A stretch of DNA of 44,836 nt from an uncultured Clostridia bacterium (GTDB lineage Bacteria > Bacillota > Clostridia > Oscillospirales > Ruminococcaceae): positions 1-44,836 of the forward strand of contig CANRLU010000006.1 of assembly GCA_947631535.1 (NCBI GenBank), read 5' to 3'. Made by a program: the position numbers and the translations under genes. The notes under the pieces are model-generated. The model was given only the letters and a program-made list of their open reading frames with translations, was not told where the DNA came from and did no database searches. Below, one piece after another: positions 26,331 through 33,554 of the stretch. Position 1 is the first letter of the stretch; every line of letters starts with the position of its first letter.

Positions 26331-27632
26331 TCACGACTTGTGCTTGAGGGTGATGATTATGGTAAGCGGGCCTTCGCCGTCTTTGTGGGCCGAATAGCGC
26401 TCCCAGGTGCCGTCGTTAAAGTCGGAGCCGTATTTTTCGTTGGCTTCCTTCATAAGAGTCTGTATCTCGCCGTCGTGAGCCTTCATAAAGAGGTTTTCGT
26501 TTACCTGAGTGTAAACGTCTTCGTCCGACATTCTGAGGTAGATATAGTTTGTGCCGTTTTTGGCGCAGAGTTCGAGCTGCTTTTCTGTGGCGGCGTAAGC
26601 CTCCTCGTAGGTGGTGCAGTAGTAGCCCATAACGTTGTGATAGCTGAGCTCCATCGAGTTGGCCGAGGGGACGGTGTAGTAGAACGGTTTGCCGTCGCGC
26701 TGCTCGTAATAGGCGTTGTCGAACTTCATCGCGTGGTCCTGAAGTATTACCTCGTCAGAGATCATAAAGTAGTCGTAGCAGATATAGTTCGGGTCGTCCT
26801 TGCCGGTGGGGTCAGACCACGTCGGGTCAACAATATACCAGTTGCCGTCGTCGAGCTTAACGTAGTTCCACTTGTGTGTGTAATTGATGTTCTCGCCCCT
26901 GCCTATGGTGTAGCAGGTCTCGAAGCCGGCGCGCGAGAGCAAAAGATGCATAGCGTCGGCATATCCCTGGCAGGTAGCCCAGCCGTCAACTATCGCGCCG
27001 TAGGCGGTAAAGGGAAGCATGCCCTCTTCACCGTAGTTGCAGTGGAGAACGAGGTAGTCATGGAGATATTTTATCTGCTCCCACTGGGTGCCGTCGGGCA
27101 TACCGGCAACTATCTCGTCGAGCTTTGCGTTGAGGTCGGCGGTAAGCTTAAGGCCGTCGTCAACATAGGTCACGGCGTCGTGATTGTAGGGAATATACAC
27201 CGTTCTCACCATTCCGTCGTCGTCATTGGGGGCGGTGAACGATGTGCCGATATAGGGGTAGTCGATGGTGCAGTGGTAGGCGAAATCGAGGAAGCGGTCT
27301 CTGTCCTCCTTGGGGAAACCAACCGTGAGGGTGGCCGCAAAGTCAAGATTTTTTACCGCGTTCATAAATTCCGCAAGGTTGAGCTTGGTGTCGTGGTCGA
27401 GCTGCTCCCAGATATAGCCGAGGCCGTTATCTTCGACAAACGAAGTGTCGATGCTGTCGAGCGGGTCGCCGGCGGGGGTGTCGTCGCTGCCGGTGACTTC
27501 GCCCTGCGTAACGTCGGCCGCAGTGGTATCCGAGGTGCTGTCGGGTATCTCGTTTTTTATCTCGTCGCCGCAGCCCGCAAGCAGCGAAGCCGCGATCACA
27601 AGAGCAATAAACAGTGCCAGAAATTTTTTCAT
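26331..27632 (-). CDS. Lipoprotein with transglutaminase-like domain (first of three)
   Basis: A 433-residue lipoprotein with lipobox SLLAGC at about Cys21, followed by a short Ser/Thr/Asp-rich linker. The transglutaminase-like core has the full triad: C221 (WATCQGYA), H253 (THKWNYV) and D269 (YIVDPTWSDP). About 160 residues follow the core and include YEEAYAATEKQLELCAKNG; the SH3b-containing neighbour has a comparable tail and the middle gene does not. It is first in the operon with its own promoter, and its leader is about 125 bases. Peptide cross-linking or cysteine protease activity at the envelope is possible; the substrate is unknown. Confidence 0.88.
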   Translation of the reverse strand: MKKFLALFIALVIAASLLAGCGDEIKNEIPDSTSDTTAADVTQGEVTGSDDTPAGDPLDSIDTSFVEDNGLGYIWEQLDHDTKLNLAEFMNAVKNLDFAATLTVGFPKEDRDRFLDFAYHCTIDYPYIGTSFTAPNDDDGMVRTVYIPYNHDAVTYVDDGLKLTADLNAKLDEIVAGMPDGTQWEQIKYLHDYLVLHCNYGEEGMLPFTAYGAIVDGWATCQGYADAMHLLLSRAGFETCYTIGRGENINYTHKWNYVKLDDGNWYIVDPTWSDPTGKDDPNYICYDYFMISDEVILQDHAMKFDNAYYEQRDGKPFYYTVPSANSMELSYHNVMGYYCTTYEEAYAATEKQLELCAKNGTNYIYLRMSDEDVYTQVNENLFMKAHDGEIQTLMKEANEKYGSDFNDGTWERYSAHKDGEGPLTIIITLKHKS

Positions 27633-27766
27633 GTTTTTAGTCCTTTCAAAATATAGTTGCCGTCACTTCTTTAGCCGTGCGGCCGTTATATGAATAAAAC
27701 GCGCACGGCGCCCGAAAAATTGCATGGCGACCTAAAATTTATCGCCGCAAATCGCCACACTATTAA

Positions 27767-27795
27767 ATAATACCCTTTAATCGCGGTTATGTCAA
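27767..27795 (-). promoter_or_regulatory. Promoter of the transglutaminase lipoprotein operon
   Basis: Minus strand: TTGACA (27790-27795), a 17-base spacer, and TATTAT (27767-27772). It lies between the BtuF-like gene and the first transglutaminase gene. Confidence 0.85.
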
Positions 27796-27821
27796 TACGC
27801 AAAAAGGAATTTCGGCAAATT

Positions 27822-28715
27822 TTACTCTTTAAGTTCCTCCGCGCAGGTGTTTATGACCTCCGCGAGCCGTGCCGACGGCCGCTCGAAGCGCTCAAAGTCG
27901 AACTTTATTATATCGGCGTAGGGGAAGTGCTTTCTTATGTCGTCGCGGTCTATGCCGGAATCGCAGAAAACAACGTCGGGCGCAAGGTCGTAAAGCTCTT
28001 CGGCCGAGGCGTAATATTCGTCGGTCCGAGCCCAAAGGTTGCTGCCGAAGACCGAGAGCATGTTTGCGCCGAGGCTGTTTTCGGGGGAGAGCATAAGTCC
28101 CTCGCCGCTAACTGCTTCGACGATAACAAAGCTTTTCGATATCCCTTTGCCCTGCGCAGAGTTCATAGCGTCGTTGAGGCCGGAAAGCGCCGAGGCGCAC
28201 ACGTCGCTGCAGTCGTTGGAGCCGAAGAATATCATCGAGAGCTTCATATAAACGTCGCACAACATTCCGTATGAAGCGGGCTGCTCTAAGCTCAGCACCC
28301 TTGTTCCCGCCTGGCGGAGCCTTAGGATATCCGTTTCGGCTATCGGCGACTGCACCACCAAAAGCTCGGGCGCGAGCTCGGTTATAGCTTCGATGTCCGG
28401 CTTTGCGGGGCTGCCGAGCTTTTTGAGGTTTTCGGCGGCATCGGGGTAGTCGCAGAAGTCGCTGACGCCCACAAGCCTGTCCGAAAGGCCGAGTTCATAA
28501 AGTATCTCCGTGACGGAGGGCGAGAGCGAAGCGACCGTCGCGGGGGCGGAGTCGAAGGTCTCGTTGTCGAAGCTTATCGGATAGGGGTCTCTTATCGGGG
28601 GCGCGTCGGTCGCGGGGGAAGTGGTCTTCTCGGGCGGCGCGCCTATTTCGTCGCCGCAGGCAGTCAAAAGCAGAGCCGCGCAGACCGCAGCGGCGGCAAT
28701 TCGCAAAAATCTCAT
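27822..28715 (-). CDS. BtuF/FhuD-type ABC transporter substrate-binding lipoprotein (orphan)
   Basis: A 297-residue lipoprotein (lipobox LLLTAC, Cys20) of the helical-backbone metal-complex binding family. Typical segments are VASLSPSVTEILYELGLSDRLVGVSDFCDYP and PDIEAITELAPELLVVQSP, then PENSLGANMLSVFG and YDLAPDVVFCDSG. Family members deliver vitamin B12, haem or iron-siderophores to BtuCD-like importers. No permease or ATPase gene is in the window, so it must use a transporter encoded elsewhere. It begins 12 bases after tsaD, with AAAGGAG overlapping the tsaD stop, and is the last gene of the dusB-tsaD series. Confidence 0.87.
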   Translation of the reverse strand: MRFLRIAAAAVCAALLLTACGDEIGAPPEKTTSPATDAPPIRDPYPISFDNETFDSAPATVASLSPSVTEILYELGLSDRLVGVSDFCDYPDAAENLKKLGSPAKPDIEAITELAPELLVVQSPIAETDILRLRQAGTRVLSLEQPASYGMLCDVYMKLSMIFFGSNDCSDVCASALSGLNDAMNSAQGKGISKSFVIVEAVSGEGLMLSPENSLGANMLSVFGSNLWARTDEYYASAEELYDLAPDVVFCDSGIDRDDIRKHFPYADIIKFDFERFERPSARLAEVINTCAEELKE

Positions 28716-28727
28716 ATAAACACTCCT

Positions 28728-29744
28728 TTAAAGGGAAATATCTTCTAAAGAAAGGGTGGCGGCGGCGTTGAGGCTTTCGTCGGCGCGGCGGCCGGCAAGA
28801 AAGTCGAAATATCCCTGCGCGCCTATCATCGCGGCGTTGTCTCCGCAGTATTTCAGTTCGGGCAGATAGAGCCGAGCTCCCAAAGAATCGCATATTTTTT
28901 TCATCTTCGAGCGTATTCCCGAATTTGCCGAGACTCCCCCCGCAACAACGATATCGCGGTAACCCGTCGCCTTTGCCGCGAGCGAGAGCTTTTCACCGAG
29001 AATGTCGGCAACCGTCTTCTGGAACGACGCCGCAACGTCTTCGCGCTTAAGCTCTTCGCCGCGCTGCTCCGCGTTATGGACGAGGTTTATGACGGCCGTC
29101 TTGAGCCCCGAAAAGCTGAAATCGTATTCGCAGCCCGTCATCTTGGGCTTCGGGAACTTATAGGCGGTCTTCGAGCCGAGTTTTGCACAGTCGTCGATAT
29201 ACTTCCCTCCGGGGTAGGGGAAGCCGAGCACACGCGCCACTTTGTCGAAGCACTCGCCGGCGGCGTCGTCGCGGGTCCTGCCGATGACGCGGTAGCTTGT
29301 AAAGCTCTTTACCTCGACGATATGGCTGTGCCCTCCGCTCACGACAAGGCAGAGAAATGGCGGCTTCAGGTCGGGGTGGGAGATGTAATTTGCCGCGATG
29401 TGCCCCGCTATGTGGTGGACGGGTATAAGCGGCTTTTCGGTTATCATAGCGAGCCCCTTTGCGTAGCTCACGCCCACGAGAAGGGCTCCTATAAGCCCCG
29501 GGGCGTAGGTGACCGCTATGGCGTCTATTTCGCCAAACGCAAGTCCGGCCTCTTCAAGAGCGCCGTTCACCACGCCGCAGATGCTCTCAATGTGCCTGCG
29601 CGAGGCTATCTCGGGCACGACTCCGCCGTAGAGCTTATGCTCTTCTATCTGCGAGGCCACTATGTTTGACAGGACCGTTCTCCCGTCTTCGACGACGGCG
29701 GCGGCAGTCTCGTCGCAGGAGGATTCGATGGCTAAGATCTTCAA
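28728..29744 (-). CDS. tsaD: tRNA N6-adenosine threonylcarbamoyltransferase
   Basis: A 338-residue TsaD/Kae1 protein that transfers threonylcarbamoyl to A37 of ANN-decoding tRNAs. The ASKHA fold starts with ILAIESSCDETAAAVVEDG. The metal-binding His pair is in PVHHIAGHIAAN, followed by LVVSGGHSHIVEV and the C-terminal YCGDNAAMIGAQGY. Length is usual. In the cell it works with TsaB, TsaE and TsaC; tsaB and tsaE often sit beside rimI and tsaD, but neither is present in this window. It follows rimI by 25 bases. Confidence 0.97.
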   Translation of the reverse strand: MKILAIESSCDETAAAVVEDGRTVLSNIVASQIEEHKLYGGVVPEIASRRHIESICGVVNGALEEAGLAFGEIDAIAVTYAPGLIGALLVGVSYAKGLAMITEKPLIPVHHIAGHIAANYISHPDLKPPFLCLVVSGGHSHIVEVKSFTSYRVIGRTRDDAAGECFDKVARVLGFPYPGGKYIDDCAKLGSKTAYKFPKPKMTGCEYDFSFSGLKTAVINLVHNAEQRGEELKREDVAASFQKTVADILGEKLSLAAKATGYRDIVVAGGVSANSGIRSKMKKICDSLGARLYLPELKYCGDNAAMIGAQGYFDFLAGRRADESLNAAATLSLEDISL

Positions 29745-29769
29745 GATATCACTTCTTTCCGCGAGCGGG

Positions 29770-30225
29770 TCAGAAAGCCGCTCTGCCGTATGTTTTTTTC
29801 ATTATTATCGCGTTCTCGACGGGCGAACTGTAGTAGTTTTTCCTGACATACACTTTAAAAAACCCGATGGAAGAATATAGCTCCTGCGCGGCGAGGTTGG
29901 ACTCGCGCACCTCTAAAAAGGCCTTTTCCGGGGAAAACATCTCTTCGAGAGCGGATATCAGCGCCCTTGCGGCGCCCATTCGTCGGTATTCCTTTTTTAC
30001 CGCGACCGAGCCTATTTCGAGCTCGCCCATTACGCAGTTTCCGCAGATGTAGCCGATTATCGCGCCCTCGCAGACGGCGCAGAGCGCGGCGAAGATGCCG
30101 CTGTCGTCGTTGGCGAGCTCTTTAAAGTCGCTGAGCGGCCAAGCCTCCGACTCAAAGCAGCTTTTTTCTATCTCATACACCGCGGGCACGTCTTCGGGAA
30201 GCATTTTTCTTATCTCAAAACGCAT
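29770..30225 (-). CDS. rimI: Ribosomal protein S18 alanine N-acetyltransferase
   Basis: A 151-residue GNAT acetyltransferase. Acetyl-CoA motif A is IGSVAVKKEYRRMGAARAL, and the C-terminal segment LEVRESNLAAQELYSSIGF is typical of RimI. The protein modifies the N-terminus of ribosomal protein S18. I use the second ATG (30225): AAAGGA is nine bases from it but only one base from the ORF-track ATG at 30234. That first ATG overlaps the rsmI stop as ATGA, so translational coupling from either start is possible. The neighbour tsaD is a very common partner, which strengthens the call. Confidence 0.87.
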   Translation of the reverse strand: MRFEIRKMLPEDVPAVYEIEKSCFESEAWPLSDFKELANDDSGIFAALCAVCEGAIIGYICGNCVMGELEIGSVAVKKEYRRMGAARALISALEEMFSPEKAFLEVRESNLAAQELYSSIGFFKVYVRKNYYSSPVENAIIMKKTYGRAAF

Positions 30226-30230
30226 AGGGG

Positions 30231-31067
30231 TCATTCCTTTTCCGCGAGCAGGGCGGAATAGAGCTCGCTCTTTGAAAAGCCGGAGGTCTTCGCGATCTCG
30301 CGGCAGGCGTCGGCGGCGCGGGCGCCGCTTTCTACAAGCTCTTTTACCCTTTCAAGCGCGTCTTCGAGCGTGAGCTCGGCTTCGGGGAGCGGCTTTACGC
30401 CCTCGACAACGAGGACGTACTCTCCGCGGGGCTTTCTGAGGTCGTCGTCATACAGGTCCACCGCCTCGGAGAGCGTTGTGCGGATGACTTCTTCGTGGAG
30501 CTTGGTGAGCTCGCGGCAGATGGAGATTCTGCGGTCGCCGAAATATTTGAGAAGGTCGGAAAGCGTGGCGACGAGCTTGTGGGGCGCCTCGTAGAATATA
30601 ACGGTGCGGGGCTCGCGGGCGGCGGCGGAAAGCGCTTCGCTGCGGGAGCTCGGAGAAGTTGAGGGGAAGCCCTCGAAAACGAACTTCGAGGTGTCGAGCC
30701 CGCTCACGGCGAGCGCGGATATCACGGCGCTCGGCCCCGGGACCACCTCCACGGGGACGCCGTTTTCGGCGCAGAGCTTAACGAGGTCTTCGCCCGGGTC
30801 GGAGATGCAGGGCATACCGGCGTCGGTGACTACGGCGCATGTCTCGCCCGAGAGTATCCGGCGGATTATCTCGTCGCCGACGTATTTGCGGTTGTGCTCG
30901 TGGTAGCTTAAAAGCGGCTTTTTTATCTCAAAGTGCTGCAAAAGCTTTCGGGTGACGCGGGTGTCCTCCGCGGCTATGAAATCGACGGAGCGAAGCGTTT
31001 CGACGGCACGGTAGGTCATATCGCCGAGGTTGCCTATCGGCGTCCCGACGACGTAGAGCTTCGACAT
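30231..31067 (-). CDS. rsmI: 16S rRNA 2'-O-methyltransferase (C1402)
   Basis: A 278-residue tetrapyrrole-methylase-fold enzyme that 2'-O-methylates C1402 of 16S rRNA. The N-terminus LYVVGTPIGNLGDMTYRA is the family signature. AAEDTRVTRKLLQHF, TDAGMPCISDPGEDLV and GPSAVISALAVSGL follow in order. A C-terminal region of about 50 residues (LEDALERVKELVESG) is usual. The gene is separated from the upstream methyltransferase gene by 190 bases filled with hairpins, and leads directly into rimI. Confidence 0.96.
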   Translation of the reverse strand: MSKLYVVGTPIGNLGDMTYRAVETLRSVDFIAAEDTRVTRKLLQHFEIKKPLLSYHEHNRKYVGDEIIRRILSGETCAVVTDAGMPCISDPGEDLVKLCAENGVPVEVVPGPSAVISALAVSGLDTSKFVFEGFPSTSPSSRSEALSAAAREPRTVIFYEAPHKLVATLSDLLKYFGDRRISICRELTKLHEEVIRTTLSEAVDLYDDDLRKPRGEYVLVVEGVKPLPEAELTLEDALERVKELVESGARAADACREIAKTSGFSKSELYSALLAEKE

Positions 31068-31116
31068 TTTATCACTTCCTTGTGTTTAGTGTGCGCCTCG
31101 GTGAGGGCGAAGCCCG

Positions 31117-31197
31117 CCGCGCACGAAGTGCGCGGCTTGCGCGCGGCGCAGCCGCGCGCAAGGGCCCGCCCGCAGGGCGGGCTCGGGCTTCGCCCGA
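31117..31197. repeat. GC-rich short-loop hairpin island between rsmI and trmN6
   Basis: Four adjacent perfect stem-loops with three-base loops: 8 bp 31117-31124/31128-31135 (GAA); 11 bp TTGCGCGCGGC-GCA-GCCGCGCGCAA (31137-31161); 8 bp GCCCGCCC-GCA-GGGCGGGC (31164-31182); 6 bp TCGGGC-TTC-GCCCGA (31183-31197). There is no T tract. The region lies inside what otherwise looks like one minus-strand transcript, so it would be transcribed. Confidence 0.85.
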
Positions 31198-31258
31198 AGG
31201 CGGGAGCCCCGACTTTGTTGCCTCGCAGCGGCGGCAAAGGAGCTCGCCGGCCGTGCGC

Positions 31259-31969
31259 TCAAATTCCGTAAATGCGCTTCATCTCGCGCGAATATTCCTC
31301 GCCCTCCATAATAAGGAGAGGGCTTTCTATCTTCATAAATCCCGAGCCGCCCAGCCTGCCCTCAAGGAGAACGAGCCACGCGGGGGAGTCGGCGTTTTTG
31401 TGGACGGTTCGCAGGCGCTTCGGCTCTATCCCGCAGCTTCGCATAGCCGATATGCAGTCGGCAAGCCGTTCGGGGCGGTTGCATATGCAAAGCCTCCCGC
31501 CGAATTTCAGGCTCCTTTTCGCCGCCTCGCAGACGTCCTGTATGCTGCACTCTATTTCGTGTCGGGCAAGAGCCTGCGCGGCGTCGGCGCTTTTGGCGCC
31601 CGTCCCTCCGCGCTTATAGGGCGGGTTACAGGTGATGAGGTCGAGCGCACGCTCGCTCCGCCATTCCCTGAGATTTGCACAGACAGGTTTCAGCCTGTCC
31701 GCACCCGAAAGCTCCTTCGACATCACTGCAAGGTCGTAAGCCTTTTTCTGAATCTCCACAGCCGTTACCTCGGCGGGAAGGTGATTTTTAAGCATAAGCA
31801 GCGCGACGATGCCGTTTCCGGAGCAGAGGTCGCAGCAAAAGTCCTTGTGCCTCGGCGCGGCGAAGTCGGCAAGCAGAAAGGCGTCGGTCCCGAATCGGTG
31901 CTCTTTTGAGATCACTACCTTGTAACCGTTACCGAGGTCTTCGGCCGAGAGGCCGTCATATTGAGGCAT
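31259..31969 (-). CDS. TrmN6-like SAM-dependent RNA adenine methyltransferase
   Basis: A 236-residue methyltransferase related to tRNA1(Val) A37 N6-methyltransferase (TrmN6/YfiC). HRFGTDAFLLADFA and the SAM motif DLCSGNGIVALLM are followed by the N6-adenine motif ITCNPPYKRGG. The start is set at 31969 instead of the ORF-track 31990: GAGGAGGT lies eight bases upstream and conserved sequence begins there. This makes the gene overlap the end of dusB by 14 bases, which points to coupled translation. The exact RNA target is not proven by sequence. Confidence 0.88.
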   Translation of the reverse strand: MPQYDGLSAEDLGNGYKVVISKEHRFGTDAFLLADFAAPRHKDFCCDLCSGNGIVALLMLKNHLPAEVTAVEIQKKAYDLAVMSKELSGADRLKPVCANLREWRSERALDLITCNPPYKRGGTGAKSADAAQALARHEIECSIQDVCEAAKRSLKFGGRLCICNRPERLADCISAMRSCGIEPKRLRTVHKNADSPAWLVLLEGRLGGSGFMKIESPLLIMEGEEYSREMKRIYGI

Positions 31970-32933
31970 TTTCGAGCACCTCCTCGGCAAGCCTTTTTAA
32001 ATCGTCGAGGGTGTTGAGCGAGCCCGACAAATTGCGGTATTTTGCCGCTCCGCGAACTCCCTTTAAATACCACGCGACGTTTTTTCGCGCCTCTCTCACG
32101 CCCTGCGCCTCGCCCTTGTATTCCACGATGCGCTCGGCGTGCTTTATCATCACCCGCAGGCGCTCTTCGAGCGGAGGCTCCGGCAAAATCTCGCCGGTCT
32201 CAAGATACCTCTTTATCTGCGCAAACACCCACGGGCGGCCGTTTGAGGCCCGCGCCAGCGAAACGAGGTCACAGCCGGTTTCAGAATACATTTTTGCGGC
32301 GTCTTTGCCGCCTAAAATATCCCCGTTTCCGATAACAGGTATCTTTACGGCCTCCTTAACCGCCTTTATGACCGACCAGTCCGACCGGCTGCTGTACATC
32401 TGCGTTCTCGTTCTCGGGTGGACGGCTACGGCGGAGGCTCCCGCCTGCTCCATCATCACGCCGAAAGGCACCGCGTTGATGCTGTTTTCGTCCCAGCCTG
32501 CGCGGAATTTCACCGTTACCGGACATTCCGCCCTCGAGACCGCCGCTTTAACGAGCTCTGCCGCGAGTTCGGGGGTCTTCATAAGTGCGCTGCCTCCCCC
32601 GGGATTTACCACCTTTGCGACGGGGCAGCCCATATTTATGTCGATGATATCGGGCTTGAAGCGGTTGACTATCTCAACGGCTTTTGCCATATATTCCGGC
32701 TCTTCTCCGAAGAGCTGTATCGCATAGGGTCGCTCGGAATTGCAGACCTCGCAGAGCTCGAGCGAGCCCGCCCCGCCGTAGCAAAGCCCTTTTGCCGAGA
32801 CCATCTCGCTGCAAAGGTAGCTCGCGCCGTATTCGCGGCATATCTCGCGATAGGCTCGGTCGGCTACAGAAGCCATCGGGCTTAAAGCGCAAGTCTTTTC
32901 TATTTTCACGTTTCCTATCGTTATGAAGTCCAT
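31956..32933 (-). CDS. dusB: tRNA-dihydrouridine synthase (DusB type)
   Basis: A 325-residue FMN enzyme that reduces uridine to dihydrouridine in tRNA. LSPMASVADRAYR at the N-terminus, IDINMGCPVAKVVNPGGGSALM with the catalytic Cys, VAVHPRTRTQMYSSRSDW, and PVIGNGDILGGKDA are in the family order. The C-terminal helical domain includes REARKNVAWYLKG. The first 22 codons and 16 bases of leader are duplicated about 195 bases upstream (33067-33142). The gene is the first intact one in the minus-strand series dusB-trmN6-rsmI-rimI-tsaD-btuF. The promoter is probably at 33428-33456. Confidence 0.95.
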   Translation of the reverse strand: MDFITIGNVKIEKTCALSPMASVADRAYREICREYGASYLCSEMVSAKGLCYGGAGSLELCEVCNSERPYAIQLFGEEPEYMAKAVEIVNRFKPDIIDINMGCPVAKVVNPGGGSALMKTPELAAELVKAAVSRAECPVTVKFRAGWDENSINAVPFGVMMEQAGASAVAVHPRTRTQMYSSRSDWSVIKAVKEAVKIPVIGNGDILGGKDAAKMYSETGCDLVSLARASNGRPWVFAQIKRYLETGEILPEPPLEERLRVMIKHAERIVEYKGEAQGVREARKNVAWYLKGVRGAAKYRNLSGSLNTLDDLKRLAEEVLENASI

Positions 32934-32947
32934 TGTATCCTCACAAA
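32872..32947 (-). repeat. 76-bp duplicated segment, copy at the intact dusB start
   Basis: Covers the leader, ribosome site (GTGAGGATA) and first codons of dusB. The same 76 bases, with five substitutions, occur at 33067-33142 in the same orientation. Confidence 0.93.
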
Positions 32948-32963
32948 AAGAGATGGCGGCAGT

Positions 32964-33128
32964 TTATATCAAAGTCGGGGTCGTCGGCGAGGAGGCGGCA
33001 GCCTCCGAGACGAAGACGGACGCGGCGGCAGTCTTGAAGTCGGCAGGAAACGCTTGACGCCGCGTTGCCATCGGGCTTAAAGCGCAAGTCTTTTCTATTT
33101 TCACGTTTCCGATAGTTACAAAGTCCAT
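32964..33128 (-). pseudogene. Truncated dusB 5' fragment fused to unrelated sequence
   Basis: From the ATG at 33128 the frame reads MDFVTIGNVKIEKTCALSPMA, as in DusB except for one I-to-V change. It then leaves homology and continues 33 residues into Ala/Ser-rich sequence before a stop, 54 residues in all. It keeps the dusB ribosome site. Of the four coding differences from intact dusB, three are silent and one is conservative, as expected if this was once part of a functional dus gene. It lies in the leader of the dusB operon and could be translated as a short upstream peptide; I treat it as a remnant. Confidence 0.8.
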
Positions 33129-33142
33129 TATATCCTCACAAA
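33067..33142 (-). repeat. 76-bp duplicated segment, upstream copy
   Basis: 71 of 76 bases match 32872-32947. All five differences lie in the half nearest the start codon and leader (33111-33131); the other half is identical. Confidence 0.92.
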
Positions 33143-33247
33143 TGCGGTGCGGAAATTTGTGTGCACAAAGAGTGCGGTTCCCGTCGGGAGGCTTAAATGC
33201 GGGTCGTCTCACTCCGGCGCGGCCCAAACTGCCTGCGGGCGCCGCCC

Positions 33248-33330
33248 GCCCCCGCTCCGCGGGGGCTTCCCCACAGCCGCGCGCCCCAAGGCGCGCGGCT
33301 GTGGGGCGCACGGCGCCGAAGGCGCCGTGC
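33248..33330. repeat. GC-rich hairpin island upstream of polA, with a 17-bp perfect stem
   Basis: Three adjacent stem-loops: 8 bp GCCCCCGC-TCC-GCGGGGGC (33248-33266); 17 bp CCCCACAGCCGCGCGCC, loop CCAA, and its exact complement (33269-33306); and 10 bp GCACGGCGCC-GAA-GGCGCCGTGC (33308-33330). It lies inside the predicted leader of the dusB operon, about 100 bases after its promoter. Confidence 0.88.
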
Positions 33331-33427
33331 AGGCGGCGCTTCCGGCAAAAGCTGCCTTTTCGGCAGAGTGTTTTCAAAGCTCACTGCTTCCGCCGCGCCT
33401 CAGGGAGCGAAAGCAATACACAAATTC

Positions 33428-33456
33428 ATTATACCACAGTTTTTTCGGTTTGTGTA
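33428..33456 (-). promoter_or_regulatory. Probable promoter of the dusB operon
   Basis: Minus strand: -10 TATAAT (33428-33433) with an extended TGG, a 17-base spacer, and -35 TACACA (33451-33456), which matches four of six. It would yield a leader of nearly 500 bases before intact dusB, through the hairpin island and the dusB fragment. Confidence 0.65.
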
Positions 33457-33493
33457 GTCTTTTGACAAAATTTAATGAATTTCCGTTTTGGAC

Positions 33494-33522
33494 TTCCCAA
33501 GGCGGCAAAAATGTGGTATACT
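33494..33522 (+). promoter_or_regulatory. Promoter of polA
   Basis: -35 TTCCCA (33494-33499, four of six), a 17-base spacer, and -10 TATACT (33517-33522) with an extended TGG. It lies about 33 bases before the polA ATG. Confidence 0.68.
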
Positions 33523-33554
33523 GTATAAAAATCCATCGGAAAGGCTATGTGACT

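Larger units (their letters stand above)
33129..33554. other. Divergent control region between dusB operon and polA
   Basis: No gene is supported. From left to right it holds the end of the dusB 5' duplicate, a GC-rich hairpin island (33248-33330), a minus-strand promoter (33428-33456), a plus-strand promoter (33494-33522) and the polA ribosome site. The ORF-track start of polA at 33147 and the 33142-33465 ORFs read through this region and lack ribosome sites or homology. Confidence 0.75.

Noticed and set aside
26214-27656. 480-residue plus-strand ORF across the transglutaminase lipoproteins
   Set aside because: Spans two real minus-strand genes with intact motifs; Val-rich composition typical of antisense reading.
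31162-31250. Relation between the 31.2-kb spacer and the 116-bp secA repeat
   Set aside because: Both contain CCGACTTT, TTGCC and GGCAAAGGAGC-like pieces, but spacing and flanks differ too much to claim homology by eye.
33462-33467. TTGACA as -35 of polA
   Set aside because: No -10-like hexamer 16-18 bases downstream; TTCCCA with extended TATACT at 33494-33522 fits better.
33147-33554. N-terminal extension of polA in the ORF track
   Set aside because: Reads through the hairpin island and promoter; family N-terminus and ribosome site fit the ATG at 33555.
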